DNA from: Telmatactis stephensoni | Taxonomy: Eukaryota; Cnidaria; Anthozoa; Actiniaria; Isophelliidae | Length of the DNA: 64,000 nucleotides | Direction of reading: 5' to 3' | Assembly: GCA_029948255.1 (NCBI GenBank) | Contig: JALIZF010001346.1 | Location: 183,369-247,368 of the forward strand | Shown: piece after piece, positions 38,301 through 47,010 of the stretch | How positions within the stretch are numbered: the first letter of the stretch is position 1 | Layout of the letters: every line of letters starts with the position of its first letter | Translations under genes and position numbers: made by a program | The notes under the pieces: generated by a model | Told to the model about the DNA's origin: nothing | The model's input: the letters and a program-made list of their open reading frames with translations, nothing else | Databases searched by the model: none

Positions 38301-41300
38301 GCCTTTTTGTATTTGACTTAAAATAAGGTATCAATAATATTAATTGATTAATTGCTCTTAAAGGATCTAGACAATGAGGAAGAAGTACTGGTAGCAGATA
38401 ATACTCCCTTACTTGAAGCATTAGAAAAGGTATTGATTTTTGTTGTTGTTTTTATTATGTGACCTGTATTTTGTACTTCTCAAGTAAAGAAGCGACTATA
38501 TAGGACAATCATGAAGTATATACCTCTCCACGCATGCACCTTTCTATACACATGCGCTTTAGTTGCCAGACTGCGTTTTGCGTCGGAATGAGGAAAATAA
38601 TGAAGCCCAATTTATAGCTCGGGCATTCCTATGGAAGCCCGAGTAAAAATAGGGTTGATCAGTTGATGAAAATTATTACTTGGGCTTCCGTTAGATAGAT
38701 AGAAAGGCGCATGCATCAAGAGGTATATACTTCATGATTGTCCTATATAGTCGCTTCTTTACTTGAGAAGTACAGAGCGACTATATGGCACTCAAAACCA
38801 TGAGATATATACCTAAATAAGCTTCAAAAGGCATGGTCATCATGGCGGCCTGGAAGGTTTCTCACGATTCAAGAGTAAATATGATTTCTAGTACGCTCAA
38901 ACTACATACAAACGCACACACTGTTCACGGTAGACCCACACTAAAAGATGTTGAGCATTTTCAAAACGAGTCGGTCCACGAACTTTACGAGAGATCAATT
39001 TACGAGCAAACATTTTTTTAGTTTGTTTACGAACGTATTTGTTGAACTATACCCAAGTCATCTAAATTGTATTGCTATTTGAAAGCTAAAAACCAAGAAA
39101 ATAAAGGTAAGTTTGTGCTTAAAGTGCTACTTCGATAAAAATTTTCCAAATTCAAACAAAAATATATTTCTTTGGAAAGCAAATTCCGTTTTGATCTTTG
39201 TGATGGGTAAAATAAGTCGCGAGAAATCGGGATTTGAATATACGGAATCTCACCGTCCGCCATGTTTATTTTGCATATATGCGCCCGCTCAAAATAGTCA
39301 GCGGTAGTAACCATAAGACTTAACTGTGACGTCACACACTCAACATACTGCTCGAGCTTGCCTACAAAGATAGTAAAGATTCAATATGTCTTCCAGCGAA
39401 AGCGAGATTTCTTTTAGTTTTTCTTCGGATTCCTCGGATAATTCTGAATGTGAATCCCCTTCAGATGACTGTGAATATCTTAACAGTGGTTTGAACACCG
39501 TAATACTGTTCAACGAAAGCCTAGAACCTCAAGCAACTGAAGAGGATAGCGAAGCGTACAAGAACGCGATTGCCTCCGAACAAGAAGAAGAAGAAGAGTT
39601 TCGGAAACGATTCTCTGGTGATTCTGAGATAAAATCGTGGTAAGACAAAAAGCGATTGCACGTTTTTAGAATGTTTATCTGAGATACGTTGTTAATTTTT
39701 ATCATATGCGATGTTTTTTAGGTGCAAGTGCTCAAATTGTTCCTTGGAATTCGTTGTAAAACCAGAAGAATGCATGTGCTGCATTGAAATGGACAGAGTT
39801 CGAGAGAAAATGGAAGAGGTTGAAATGGACAACACGTGCATAACTCTCCATCCAGGTTTTGAAGCTACTTGCCTCGATAGATGGGTTCTGCTAACAGCAG
39901 GAATTGGACTGAAAACCAGAAAAAAACGAAGTTACCAAGTGCTGCTCAATCAAGAGCTTAGATCTGAATCCGAGTAAGTTTTTCTAATTCTGGTAAAGAT
40001 TCTTTTGAAAATATCTTATCATTAATTCTGTGTACTTGACGAGACATATTTGTTATTTATTTTCTAGATTTCTACGAGCAGTGGCTTATAGACAATTGGT
40101 GCGATTTGTATGGAGCGACATTGTAAGCCTATCCAGGAGGACGCCATTATTTCTACCTTATTACCTAAGTAGAAAGCACACGAGAACATATAAATACATA
40201 ATTATTAATGTAGGAAAAATTACCATACCATGGTATGAAAATACAAGCATTTTGGGTGCAAACTGATTGATTACACTATGGTATCCCTCTAAACAACTTG
40301 TTTGCCCAATTGGAGATGCTTTCTTTATTGCAGATGAGAGGTTCTTTTTACTTAAGGCATCACACAGTTTTTCATATGCTTCTGACTCTAAAATGGATTT
40401 TAAAATGCAGTAGTTTGTCAGTATGGTTATCAGTGCTGTCATTAGATTTAATTAGCCTAATGATCAATACCTGAGTAGCCTGAGTGTTTACATTGTTACA
40501 GTAATCATTACAGGTTACTTTTGTAAATATTTATCTGTGGATCTTTGATTAGTAAAGGTTTATCTTCTGATCACCACATAAGGCTTTAGATTATCTCTGA
40601 GTTTTAGATCAATGCTTTGGTTTTCATCTTCAGTGTTTTGTCTGCCTTAACTAACACTATCAGTCACTGAAGACAATAACATTGGCTGGAAATTCTGACA
40701 GCAAGTTAAACCAGTGTGTGGTGATTAAGGCTGTATTAATCATTAGGCTTATTAAATCTAATGACAGCACTGAAAACCACACTGACAACCATCCTGACAA
40801 ACAGTGCCTGATTAGAAATGACATTGAGTTGAACCCAGGCTGTGAGTGAACTATTTTTAAGCAATAATCTTACAGCACAAACTCAAAAATTAGACCAGCC
40901 TTAATGTTTTGCATGCATTTGGTCCATCCTCTAGTTACAGCACTTAATAGATAATAAGTAGGGTAACTTCTGAGCTTTGCACTGTCAGATATTTGAAAAT
41001 ATCATACTTTTTGTGAACCAAACTTTAGGAGTCTGTATGGGTCCATGTGCACATTTGTTGAAGAGCTGATTAGGAATTCTGTCATGTTGATTTATTACAT
41101 GATAAAAAAAGGCATTAAATTTTGCCAGTTTGACTTCTCCTAACTTCTCCTTTGTTGAGGTCACTGACCAATAGAAGTGTCGGACGCAGGCTTTGCTCCA
41201 TCTCCCAACCAACTCATTCCCTTTTTCTTTGCTAAGTTTCAAAAGGATTTTGTGGATTTCTATAAGAAATTAAGACAGGAAGGGATACTCCCAAATTAGC

Positions 41301-44300
41301 AAAAAGACACATTAGCATTAAAAAAATTAACATTAGCACAAGTAGCATTCACAGACCCAGTAATGTATAACTCATTAGCAGCTTTTCTTTTCTTACCATT
41401 TTGATAGATACAACACTGAGTCTGTGTATGCTTCTTGCACAAATACTTGCATTGCTAGCAAGGACAAGGTCTTATAGAAGAAATCAGTTTATAGATAATA
41501 ATTACTTTTTCCAATGTGCCAGAGATCAAAGTAGTGTTTGATCTCTGGCTTTCCTAGTATGCGACATTGCTTTGGTAAGTCTTCCCTCATCCATTTTGCA
41601 ATAGATGTGTGCCTATCAGACACAAATGACTGAATTATCATCCCTGTGGTTAGGAAGTATGCGAAGGCTTTCTGATGGCCCAAAAACTCCATTGCAGAAC
41701 TGCTGCCTGCTTCATTGGCCTAAAATAATAAATAAAAAATGAAATAAAATTAGATAATTACAGTAATTTACATTAGATACAAGCATGATATTCTTCATGT
41801 GTTTTGTTTTACTCACACTTACCTGAACTAACACAATGTATATTATCAGTCCAATGTTGCAACAGAATATTGAATAGGTGCCATACTTGGCTGAATGCCC
41901 TACACTGTCATGCCTGCCATCTCCTGCCAGAATTACCTCCTTGCCAGTCAGTGTCTGGATAATCCTTGACTGGTAGGAGCGCCAGAACTTTACCACTACT
42001 GGAATAAGGAGATGCTTCTGCTGGTAGTAATATGCACCTTCATGGTAAACCAACAGACCCATGTGTTTGAATGTCAACAGAACTTTTTTCACTGAAGCCC
42101 CAGCACAGAGAATTCCAAAGCTGAGGAGAAGATTTCCAGCAGGAAGTTTGCCATACATATATGGCTGACTTTTCCATGAGAATTTTTGCTCACACTTTTT
42201 ACATGAAGCATCAATAGTGACCAAAGTCCCTGACTGTGAGACTGTAATTGCAGGTGATGGTGCCAGACACAAATGGCAAAACTGAAATAGAGTCAACAGC
42301 TTTGAAAGGAAAACAATGGCCTTTGGTTCCTCTCGTAGGTTTTTTCCCTCTGTATCCAACCTTAAAAATATAAAGTTTATATTAGGCATTTCCTTCATGA
42401 GTACAGATTGGGGGAGGGGGAGGGGGATTAGGGTATGTTTATAATTTTTCTTAATTAAAATATGGCTCAGAGTTTTACCTGTGGTTTACATTGCTTGCTT
42501 CAATGTCTTCTTCTTCTTCCTCTTCTGATTCCTCCATGTGGGTTAGATCTTCTGGCTCACTGTCAGTCCAAACTGGATCATTAACAATGTCATCAGGAAT
42601 GTCTTCAGGGATTTCATCATCAATTTCCATTTCTTCATCCATTTGGTTTACTTCAATGCACTGTGTTTCCTGGTCTGACTCCAGGTCCTCTGTTTGGACC
42701 CCTAAGGAGGGAAGGGAAAAATAAAGATAAAAAAATCCAGGTTCCATAATGCATCATATAGTAATTATAGCAATATAAAAAAATCAAAGACGATCATGTT
42801 CATATACAATGTCCTATCAATATTCCATACTCTAAATGATAGAAATAAGTGAGCAAAGTAACTAACAAAAATCTAATTCCAGTTTCAAGGGATAAAAATT
42901 GGGAGGAATATAGGAATTAATTGATATTACAATTCAGTTTAATCGTTCTGACATAAACTTCTTTGTAATCTTTACAAATCAAAATAGCAACCCTTATTAC
43001 TTTTTATTATATAAAACAAGTCGATTTTCGTATTTGAACACAATTTTTAAAGTATATAGTTACCAATAGAAAGCGAAGATTTTTTCTTGAATATTTCAAG
43101 TGCGACTTGATGCTTCGCAGTTTCTTTAAGAAGACGGGCTCTCACTCTTTTCACCTTCGTTTTCAAGTTGTTTATATCTTTCTTTAATGTTTTAATAATC
43201 TCTTTCTGTCTAGGGCACTGTTGACAAACATTCTAAGGAAATAAATTATAAGAGCATTATATTTGTAATAGCGTGAGCTGTGAAATCCATAAATCAACAA
43301 TTGTCCCGAGTGGACAAAATATTGTTTAGATTTACCTCGCGCGCTTCACTCTCGATCACCGTTGCCGTGTCGTTTTCTTTTCCATTTTCCTCTTGTCGCA
43401 CATCTTCGTCTGTGTTACCAGTTGTCTGATGTTCTTGCTCGTCATTGTTCGTTGCGGCATCGAACGAGGTATCAGAACAGCTGGGGTCAGGACAGTCTGC
43501 CGTTTGTTCATTCTCTTTCCGATTACGGTTTACAGGTAGCAATACTTCTCTGACCATCTAAGGGTTAAAAACATGTTTTTAAATAAAAAATAAAGAGATT
43601 GTTTTGGATACAACTGCAGATCAATATTAATTTTAATATCTCACCTTCCGGCGCGCTCTATCACTAACAACAGATTCTTCGCAATTATTTGCAGCCTTCC
43701 AGATCGTTGGTACTGCTCCTCTAACAAGTACTCTCCGTGATCCTTTAATATGCTGTCCTCTGGTAAAGTAGGAGTTCTCGAAATGCACTGAGCAAATCCC
43801 AAAGCAGCCATCTGGATCAAAATTCTTCCGATGCGTCCTCACAAATTTTATCCACTTCGCGCGTTCTGTCTTGTTTTATAGGGGAGTTATGAATAGAAAT
43901 TCCTGAATTATGATTAGCTGTGTTGCTACAACTGTGCACAACACATCGCACGGGAGCCATTTTTACATGACAAATAATATTTTGGAAAAAAATCGTGTTT
44001 TTAGACCCGCCAAGATTTAAAAATAAAGCTTTGACGCACCAGCATTACATGTGATTTATGTTTTGGTTGAGTGTGTGACGTCACTTCCCGCGTCGGCCCA
44101 TTCCTCTACCGAGTGTAAACGAATGCAGCCGATGAAATGGTGGTCGAGAAAAACTCACTTTCTAAAAGGCTTGTATGATAAGATTTTCAAAAAAAAATTA
44201 CACAAGTTTTATTGAATGACTAGACATTACAACTACAATGTTTGGAGTAGTTTTATCGTTTTGGTCTGCTTTTATCAAAGTAGCACTTTAAATTCAACGT

Positions 44301-46740
44301 AGTCTAATAATTATAAAGTTAAGTTAATTCTGATATGTAAGTAAATGATTGGATTGTCACTCGGAAATGTGTTAGTTGGATGTAAAAATTCCGAGCCCTC
44401 AGTAACGGTAACAGTAAGGTAACGGTATGGTAACGGTAAGTGGTCGACGAACTGAGTTACTGACCACTTACCGTACGGTGCAGATTGTTCACGATTACCC
44501 AGTGTGATTTGAGCCTACGACATTCGGATTTCCGGTCCAACACTAAACTGATAAACAGATAAACTTTAAAATACATTTATTTGTCTTTTCAAATTATTGT
44601 AAAAGTTGTTGTTATTAGTAAAAGCAAATGAATCAAAATATCATGATTAAAATTGATAGAAGTCAAATAAGTTAGTTTGAAAAAACTATTTCATGGGTAA
44701 ACAAACATCAATTTTTAATCCGATGGGTCTTTCTACAAAAGAAGGCTAAGCCTGTATAAATGCCGTACATGTACAACAATCATAAAGTGACAGTGAAACA
44801 GATGTAAAATCAACTTTCATAGTGCTCGTTATTATTCAAAGCATTACCTATAAAATGTCTTATTTTGTACGATTAGGTCCCTTGAATGAAAAATTTCATC
44901 AATTTTTGCCATACCATTTACAATACAGTTCTTCAAAGGCAGGTAGTTGCTGAAGACAGTAAAGTTTTGTTCTTTAGCGACTAGAAGTCCACAAGGCTGT
45001 GTCCTCTCTGCAGTCTTTCACCTATTAAATTTGACTGACATTTTTACAAGGAATAAGAAAAGAAAACTCACTAGTTATATATTGAGTATTCAATGTCCAC
45101 TAGGAGACTCCTTGATACCATTGTTTAAGCCAAATAGTTCACACAAAAAGTATCATAAATGCAACAAGTGACAACGTTGTCCCGGCTCAAAAGGAAATCA
45201 AATATCCTGAATTTACTTTCATATGTCCCAACGGTTCAACCACCATGACAATACTTCATTTACTCTCAATGGTGTGTCATGATCAGATTGCATCACAGTA
45301 ACTGTTCTTGATCTTTTTCAAAGTAGAATAAGGACATAAAATCATTCACAAAATAATCCATTTGAAAGGTTGAAAGTTCACTCCAGTACGTGTCTAGTAA
45401 ATGTTTTTCATCGTTTGGTATATTCAATCTTCCCTCTTGTGAATAGTTTTTGATCTTTCGCTTTTGCCTACATTATCTCCTCCACAGGAGTTATGTTAAA
45501 AATGATGGTTTTAGAACAATTTTAATATAAGTCTTAATATAAGTTTGTGCAAACGCTGCACACTTCCCACTTTGTGTCCAGCTAGTTGTTAAAACAAGTC
45601 GGTCAAGTAAAAATACTGAGAAGCCATTCGAATGTTACGTGCGCTTAAAAATGTAAAATGCATAACAAAAGACTGGGATTTTTTCTTTGTTTTAGGAAAA
45701 AGGTCATATAATAAAACTCTTATTAACCAAGCTTGGTCGGTCTGTACGGGAGAATGTTGACCAAGGTCTGGTACAGACCTAGCTCAGTCAAGATTCTTCC
45801 GTACAGACCTCCAGCTTGGTTAATAAGACCTAATTATTGTTCTTGCTGAAATTCATTTGGCACAGCTCACATGCTAGCACTTTCCTTTCCCTGACCCAGG
45901 CTAGAACCTTAATTGTGCAGTGGGGTGTCTTTCAAATCCTCCATGGTCCATCCCTTAATTCTGTCCCTTGTTCCTGGCCTTGTTCCCTTGTTATTGCTGT
46001 TCTTGTTATACATTGTTCTTATTCACATGATTCCTAGCTCAAGTGACTTATGTTGATTTATTAGGGAAGCATATATAGCAGTGTGCCTTTGGTCATAGTT
46101 GCCAATAAAGTGCTATGTCTACTATATCTTCCATATTGTATTTTGAATTTAAAGTGCCGTAATTCTTGTTTTTAAATAGATTCTTTCTTTCAAAGGATTT
46201 AGAAGAACAATCTGAAGTTGTTAAAAATGAAGTCATGGAATATTGTGATTGTTTGAATGTTCCACTAGTTGAGGCATCAGCAAAGGTGCGTTTTGTTTGT
46301 TTCTGGAGTAGTCCTTTTGCCATCCTCGTTCCCAGGCCCTTTTCCAAAAAAATCGAAGGCCCTGGTAATATGAAAACCGGATGTCCCAGATTCTGGGTCA
46401 TCAAAAGTGTGCATGCTCTAAAGTTTCTTACTTCCGGTTACATTCTATAAACCAATCACATTTGAGCTTGATTTTCATATTACCAGGGCCTTCGATTTTT
46501 CCGTTGGAAAGCTAAGAAGGGCCTGGGAACGAGGATGTCCTTTTGCCATCCATGAGTGTAGTTGCAATGACTGCTATAACTCTCTCAAATACATTTTTGT
46601 TGTTTATCCTATAGACTGGGAAAGTGCAAGTGATCTTTGAAACTATTTTGAAAGAAATTTATCAGTCAAAACCAAGACTACTAGAAAATGCTGAAGCAGA
46701 TACAATTACAAAAACAGTTAGTTGCTGCAGATTGTCATAG
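20304..46740 (+). CDS. Ras-family small GTPase, seven exons, lacking a clear NKxD motif
   Basis: Exons 20304-20411, 21566-21584, 21672-21694, 38063-38263, 38364-38429, 46196-46285 and 46615-46740 have GT/AG borders, keep phase and give 210 aa, the usual Ras length. Exon 1 has the P-loop GGAAVGKSS. Exons 2-3 give the switch I block YYDPTMEEE. Exon 4 gives VDTAGQEEF (switch II). Exon 6 ends with the G5-like EASAK. The last exon ends CCRLS, a CaaX-like box suggesting prenylation and membrane attachment. The guanine-specificity motif NKxD should fall at the exon 5/6 junction, but exon 5 reads VLVADNTPLLEALEK there. Either the motif is lost or an exon was missed. Introns 3 and 5 contain transposon units B and C. 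The subfamily is not assigned. Confidence 0.8.
20412..21565. other. Intron 1 of the GTPase gene
   Basis: Contains poly-G tracts at about 20418-20430 and 20963-20975 and a GATC-rich simple repeat at 21224-21380 built on GGATCAGGGATCA. The open frame in the latter is a repeat artefact. Confidence 0.5.
21224..21380 (+). repeat. GGATCAGGGATCA simple repeat
   Basis: Irregular iterations of GGATCAGGGATCA in intron 1 of the GTPase gene. Confidence 0.7.
21695..23143. other. Intron 3 of the GTPase gene, left part
   Basis: AT-rich intronic DNA. No exon was found between here and unit B. Confidence 0.4.
23144..23575. mobile_element. MITE with about 35-bp inverted ends
   Basis: The left end reads AGAGCACTTTTAGTCAAAC; the complement of the right end reads AGAGTGCTTTTAGTCAAAC. 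Both continue to TTCAATAGTTAACTA. It lies in the GTPase intron. TGACGTCA-like sites occur inside. Confidence 0.65.
24287..24293. promoter_or_regulatory. TACGTCA half-CRE upstream of the P2X7-like gene (unit B)
   Basis: A TACGTCA site 20 bp upstream of the ATG. A TGACGTA site at 36322-36328 occupies the mirrored place upstream of the THAP gene. Confidence 0.3.
24313..25339 (+). CDS. P2X7 cytoplasmic (ballast) domain-like cysteine-rich protein, unit B
   Basis: Exon 1 (24313-24533) encodes an acidic Ser-rich tail with QPWRFEPP; exon 2 is 24922-25339. Joined, they give 212 aa. The intron begins GC (TG|GCAAGT) and ends AG, a rare GC-AG intron; this is the junction that gives the expected W-C-x-C-x2-C start of the domain. 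Exon 2 then has a CCCC run, CITDHPGF, AYRQLVRWCWG and PSCAVCCIRAHFP. These are the landmarks of the zinc-binding C-terminal ballast domain of P2X7 receptors. There is no channel ectodomain or transmembrane segment, so this is a free-standing domain protein and not a receptor. Its location inside the TIRs suggests it travels with the transposase. Its role is unknown; nucleic-acid or protein binding is possible. Confidence 0.8.
25475..25718. repeat. Possible nested MITE between the two genes of unit B
   Basis: Contains TATTTAGGTGATGTCACCTA and, further right, TTAGTTGACGTCAAC with ACTAAACACACTCT. These resemble the arms of the 23144-23575 element. Boundaries are approximate. Confidence 0.35.
27055..27131. 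mobile_element. 77-bp hairpin MITE in unit B intron
   Basis: CCTGGTAGCCAGGATAACTC on the left pairs with GAGTTATACTGGCTACCAGG on the right with one mismatch. Confidence 0.6.
29447..29596 (+). repeat. Gypsy 5' LTR
   Basis: 150 bp, TG...CA bounded; contains a doubled GTGAGTGGGATTCCTG motif. The AAAG duplication lies just outside. Confidence 0.92.
29623..30576 (+). CDS. gag: Gypsy Gag protein
   Basis: 317 codons from MGDKKPVEAKG. The central part (WLSQFTQYAKLVQ through FADSLVDLAENAYP) is a retrotransposon capsid-type region. Near the C terminus a zinc knuckle C-x2-C-x4-H-x4-C is visible (CYVCRNKGHFAREC). The pol frame overlaps its 3' end in the -1 frame, a common arrangement for frameshift expression. 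I did not find a canonical slippery heptamer. The frame is intact. Confidence 0.88.
   Translation: MGDKKPVEAKGAEGGLPSSSTTEGQSDIEQLVNTLSQVLKKSIVASSENAEVKKNVRPPRVYSAGQSFKTWLSQFTQYAKLVQVKESDRRAYLLTLLDQPAFKAVELLKLLESLSYKDFTDRLIQCFDSGKTKEDYKLQLQARRQKSGEDFEMFADSLVDLAENAYPEAEYAFKEELARDQFIQGVIVSDDIREKLFVSQPKSIAEAVRLVRRLESARKACQAQNPVEKRKTVNAVNTVAEDKVTTELRELKGLVLEMNKRIKALEEKTEVKSTSPRRRDDVECYVCRNKGHFARECKNNKPSGNDSWGLLRPSQSP
30543..34319 (+). pseudogene. pol: Gypsy Pol polyprotein (protease, RT, RNase H, integrase), broken
   Basis: Protease motif LLDTGATVCVI. Reverse transcriptase with YRMCIDYRRLNQ, FTCLDLASGYWQ, LPFGLTNGPASFQ and the catalytic YIDDIII. RNase H starts FILDTDASQSLGIGAVLS. At about 32562 an A-tailed insertion brings in foreign sequence and a stop at 32697-32699; the same frame resumes at about 32733 (IAYGSRALNEHE). 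The integrase follows, with a zinc-binding region (CDRCLICAKC), DIVGPLPRSRKG, HSDQGRNF and HPEGNGQIENL, supplying the DDE acids. The frame ends early at 34317-34319; the continuation lies in another frame (next entry). Confidence 0.88.
32562..32732 (+). mobile_element. Short A-tailed (AAAT)n insertion inside gypsy RNase H
   Basis: About 170 bp foreign to pol, ending in (AATA)n from about 32693. It looks like a LINE 3' end or a SINE. Its net length keeps the frame but adds a stop. The target duplication could not be fixed. Confidence 0.6.
34280..34933 (+). pseudogene. Gypsy integrase C-terminal end in shifted frame, with acidic repeat tail
   Basis: The frame reads ETEVTYRLRKIGIPC and KVVHFNNLRLYLRK, the expected end of the integrase that the main pol frame misses. 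A one-base-type shift near 34308 separates them. The tail then has a roughly 36-bp tandem repeat (34604-34770) encoding SDVESCAGEEQE-like units, one copy shortened. The acidic tail is unusual for an integrase end and may be a tethering or disordered region. Confidence 0.7.
35117..35266 (+). repeat. Gypsy 3' LTR
   Basis: 150 bp, one base different from the 5' LTR; followed by AAAG. Confidence 0.92.
36806..37095. mobile_element. MITE flanked by TTA (PIF/Harbinger-like)
   Basis: GGGCCATTCCATTTTATATC at the left pairs with GATATAAAATGGAATGGCCC at the right. TTA lies on both sides (36803-36805, 37096-37098), as in PIF/Harbinger elements. The interior has a C-tract. Confidence 0.7.
37320..37495 (+). 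repeat. LINE 3'-end-like repeat with (ATGT)n tail
   Basis: AGCCATCTAC...GTAGATGGCT forms a hairpin, followed by AT-rich sequence, AAATAAAAAT and an (ATGT)n run. This is a typical non-LTR retrotransposon tail. Confidence 0.4.
38473..38773. mobile_element. MITE with more than 50-bp perfect inverted ends
   Basis: The left end GTACTTCTCAAGTAAAGAAG is the exact complement of the right end. Identity continues to TATATACCT, and imperfect pairing extends to about 80 bp (GCATGC, CCTTTCTAT). It lies in GTPase intron 5. Perfect arms suggest recent movement. Confidence 0.8.
39327..39334. promoter_or_regulatory. TGACGTCA upstream of P2X7-like gene (unit C)
   Basis: Perfect octamer 52 bp upstream of the start codon. 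A twin at 44076-44083 lies upstream of the THAP gene. Confidence 0.4.
39386..40266 (+). pseudogene. P2X7 ballast domain-like protein, unit C, probably C-terminally damaged
   Basis: Exons 39386-39639, 39722-39973 and from 40068 to a stop at 40264-40266 join in phase with GT/AG borders. Exon 1 is Ser/Glu-rich. The junction makes W-C-K-C-x2-C, as in unit B. Exon 2 has CMCCIEMDRV and CITLHPGFEATCLDRWVL. Exon 3 has AVAYRQLVRFVW. After that, where unit B has PSC...IRAHFP, the sequence becomes unrelated (RTYKYIIINV) and overlaps the 3' end of the opposite transposase. This suggests a deletion removed the last part of both genes. No membrane or channel portion is present. Confidence 0.7.
40165..43960 (-). 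pseudogene. THAP-domain DDE transposase of unit C
   Basis: ATG 43960 starts MAPVRCVVHSC. The THAP finger is interrupted by a one-base shift near 43880 and resumes as WIKFVRTHRKNFDPDGC with CSVHF and GAVPTIW. Exons at about 43557-43333 and 43230-43065 follow, the latter a Lys/Leu coiled coil with CQQCPRQ. An acidic exon is 42700-42480. The exon at about 42362-41826 has WKSQPYMYGKLPAGNLLLS and LAGDGRHDSVGHSAKYGT (first Asp). About 41718-41500 has VSDRHTSIAKWMR (second Asp) and YFDLWHIGK. About 41260-41000 has RHFYWSVTST. About 40400-40225 has GQTSCLEGYHSVINQF (presumed Glu) and FSYHGM. The following exons seen in unit B are missing. It is inactive by frameshift and deletion. Confidence 0.75.
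44076..44083. promoter_or_regulatory. TGACGTCA upstream of unit C transposase
   Basis: Perfect octamer about 116 bp upstream of the THAP start, mirroring the 39327 site. Confidence 0.4.
44292..45717. other. GTPase intron 5, right part
   Basis: No exon found. A hairpin built on GTAACGGTAAGTGGTC / GACCACTTACCGTAC lies at about 44425-44480 beside iterated GGTAACGGTA. The search for a missing NKxD exon here was negative. Confidence 0.4.
45718..45828. mobile_element. Foldback MITE related to that at 19905
   Basis: TCTTATTAACCAAGCTTGG pairs with CCAGCTTGGTTAATAAGA; inner GTCTGTACGGGAGAAT pairs with ATTCTTCCGTACAGAC. Confidence 0.65.
46321..46536. mobile_element. MULE-like MITE with 9-11 bp target duplication
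   Basis: GTCCTTTTGC flanks both sides (46311-46320 and 46537-46546; the match can be extended to 11 bp). Arms run from ATCCTCGTTCCCAGGCCC to its complement, with further pairing at CGAAGGCCCTGGTAATATG. Long ends and a duplication of about 9-11 bp suit a Mutator-type non-autonomous element. It lies in the last GTPase intron. Confidence 0.75.
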
Positions 46741-47010
46741 AACAAACAAACTTTGTTATTTAATTTTATTATAATTATTTTGTAATCTTAAGACTGGGAT
46801 GTACAAACTAGCTGGTGCCTTTAAAATAAATCTCAGGTATGCCACATAAATAAAATGAAATATTTAAGGTGGCTCAACTGGGTTTGATTGGAGACCCACC
46901 TCTGCTGTTTGATTGCAAAATGCATCATGACCAAAAGTTTACCTAATTTCCAAAAAAAATTCACAGCAAGTCTATAGGCCGGGATAGATTCAATTTGTTT
47001 TGACCTTTAA

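Larger units (their letters stand above)
39123..44287. mobile_element. Unit C: second two-gene Kolobok-type DNA transposon (TTAA-flanked)
   Basis: TTAA flanks both ends (39119-39122 and 44288-44291). The left end reads AGTGCTACTTCGATAAAA and the complement of the right end AGTGCTACTTTGATAAAA, a 17/18 match. The layout repeats unit B: a P2X7-ballast-like gene (+) and a THAP-DDE transposase (-), convergent. The proteins are clearly diverged from unit B, so this is a separate family and not a recent copy. The last transposase exons and the end of the P2X7-like gene meet at about 40.16 kb and look deleted. The element sits in GTPase intron 5. Confidence 0.85.

Noticed and set aside
38833..39021. 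A 62-codon gene upstream of unit C
   Set aside because: No family resemblance, no splice or start context, and it lies between a MITE and a transposon end.
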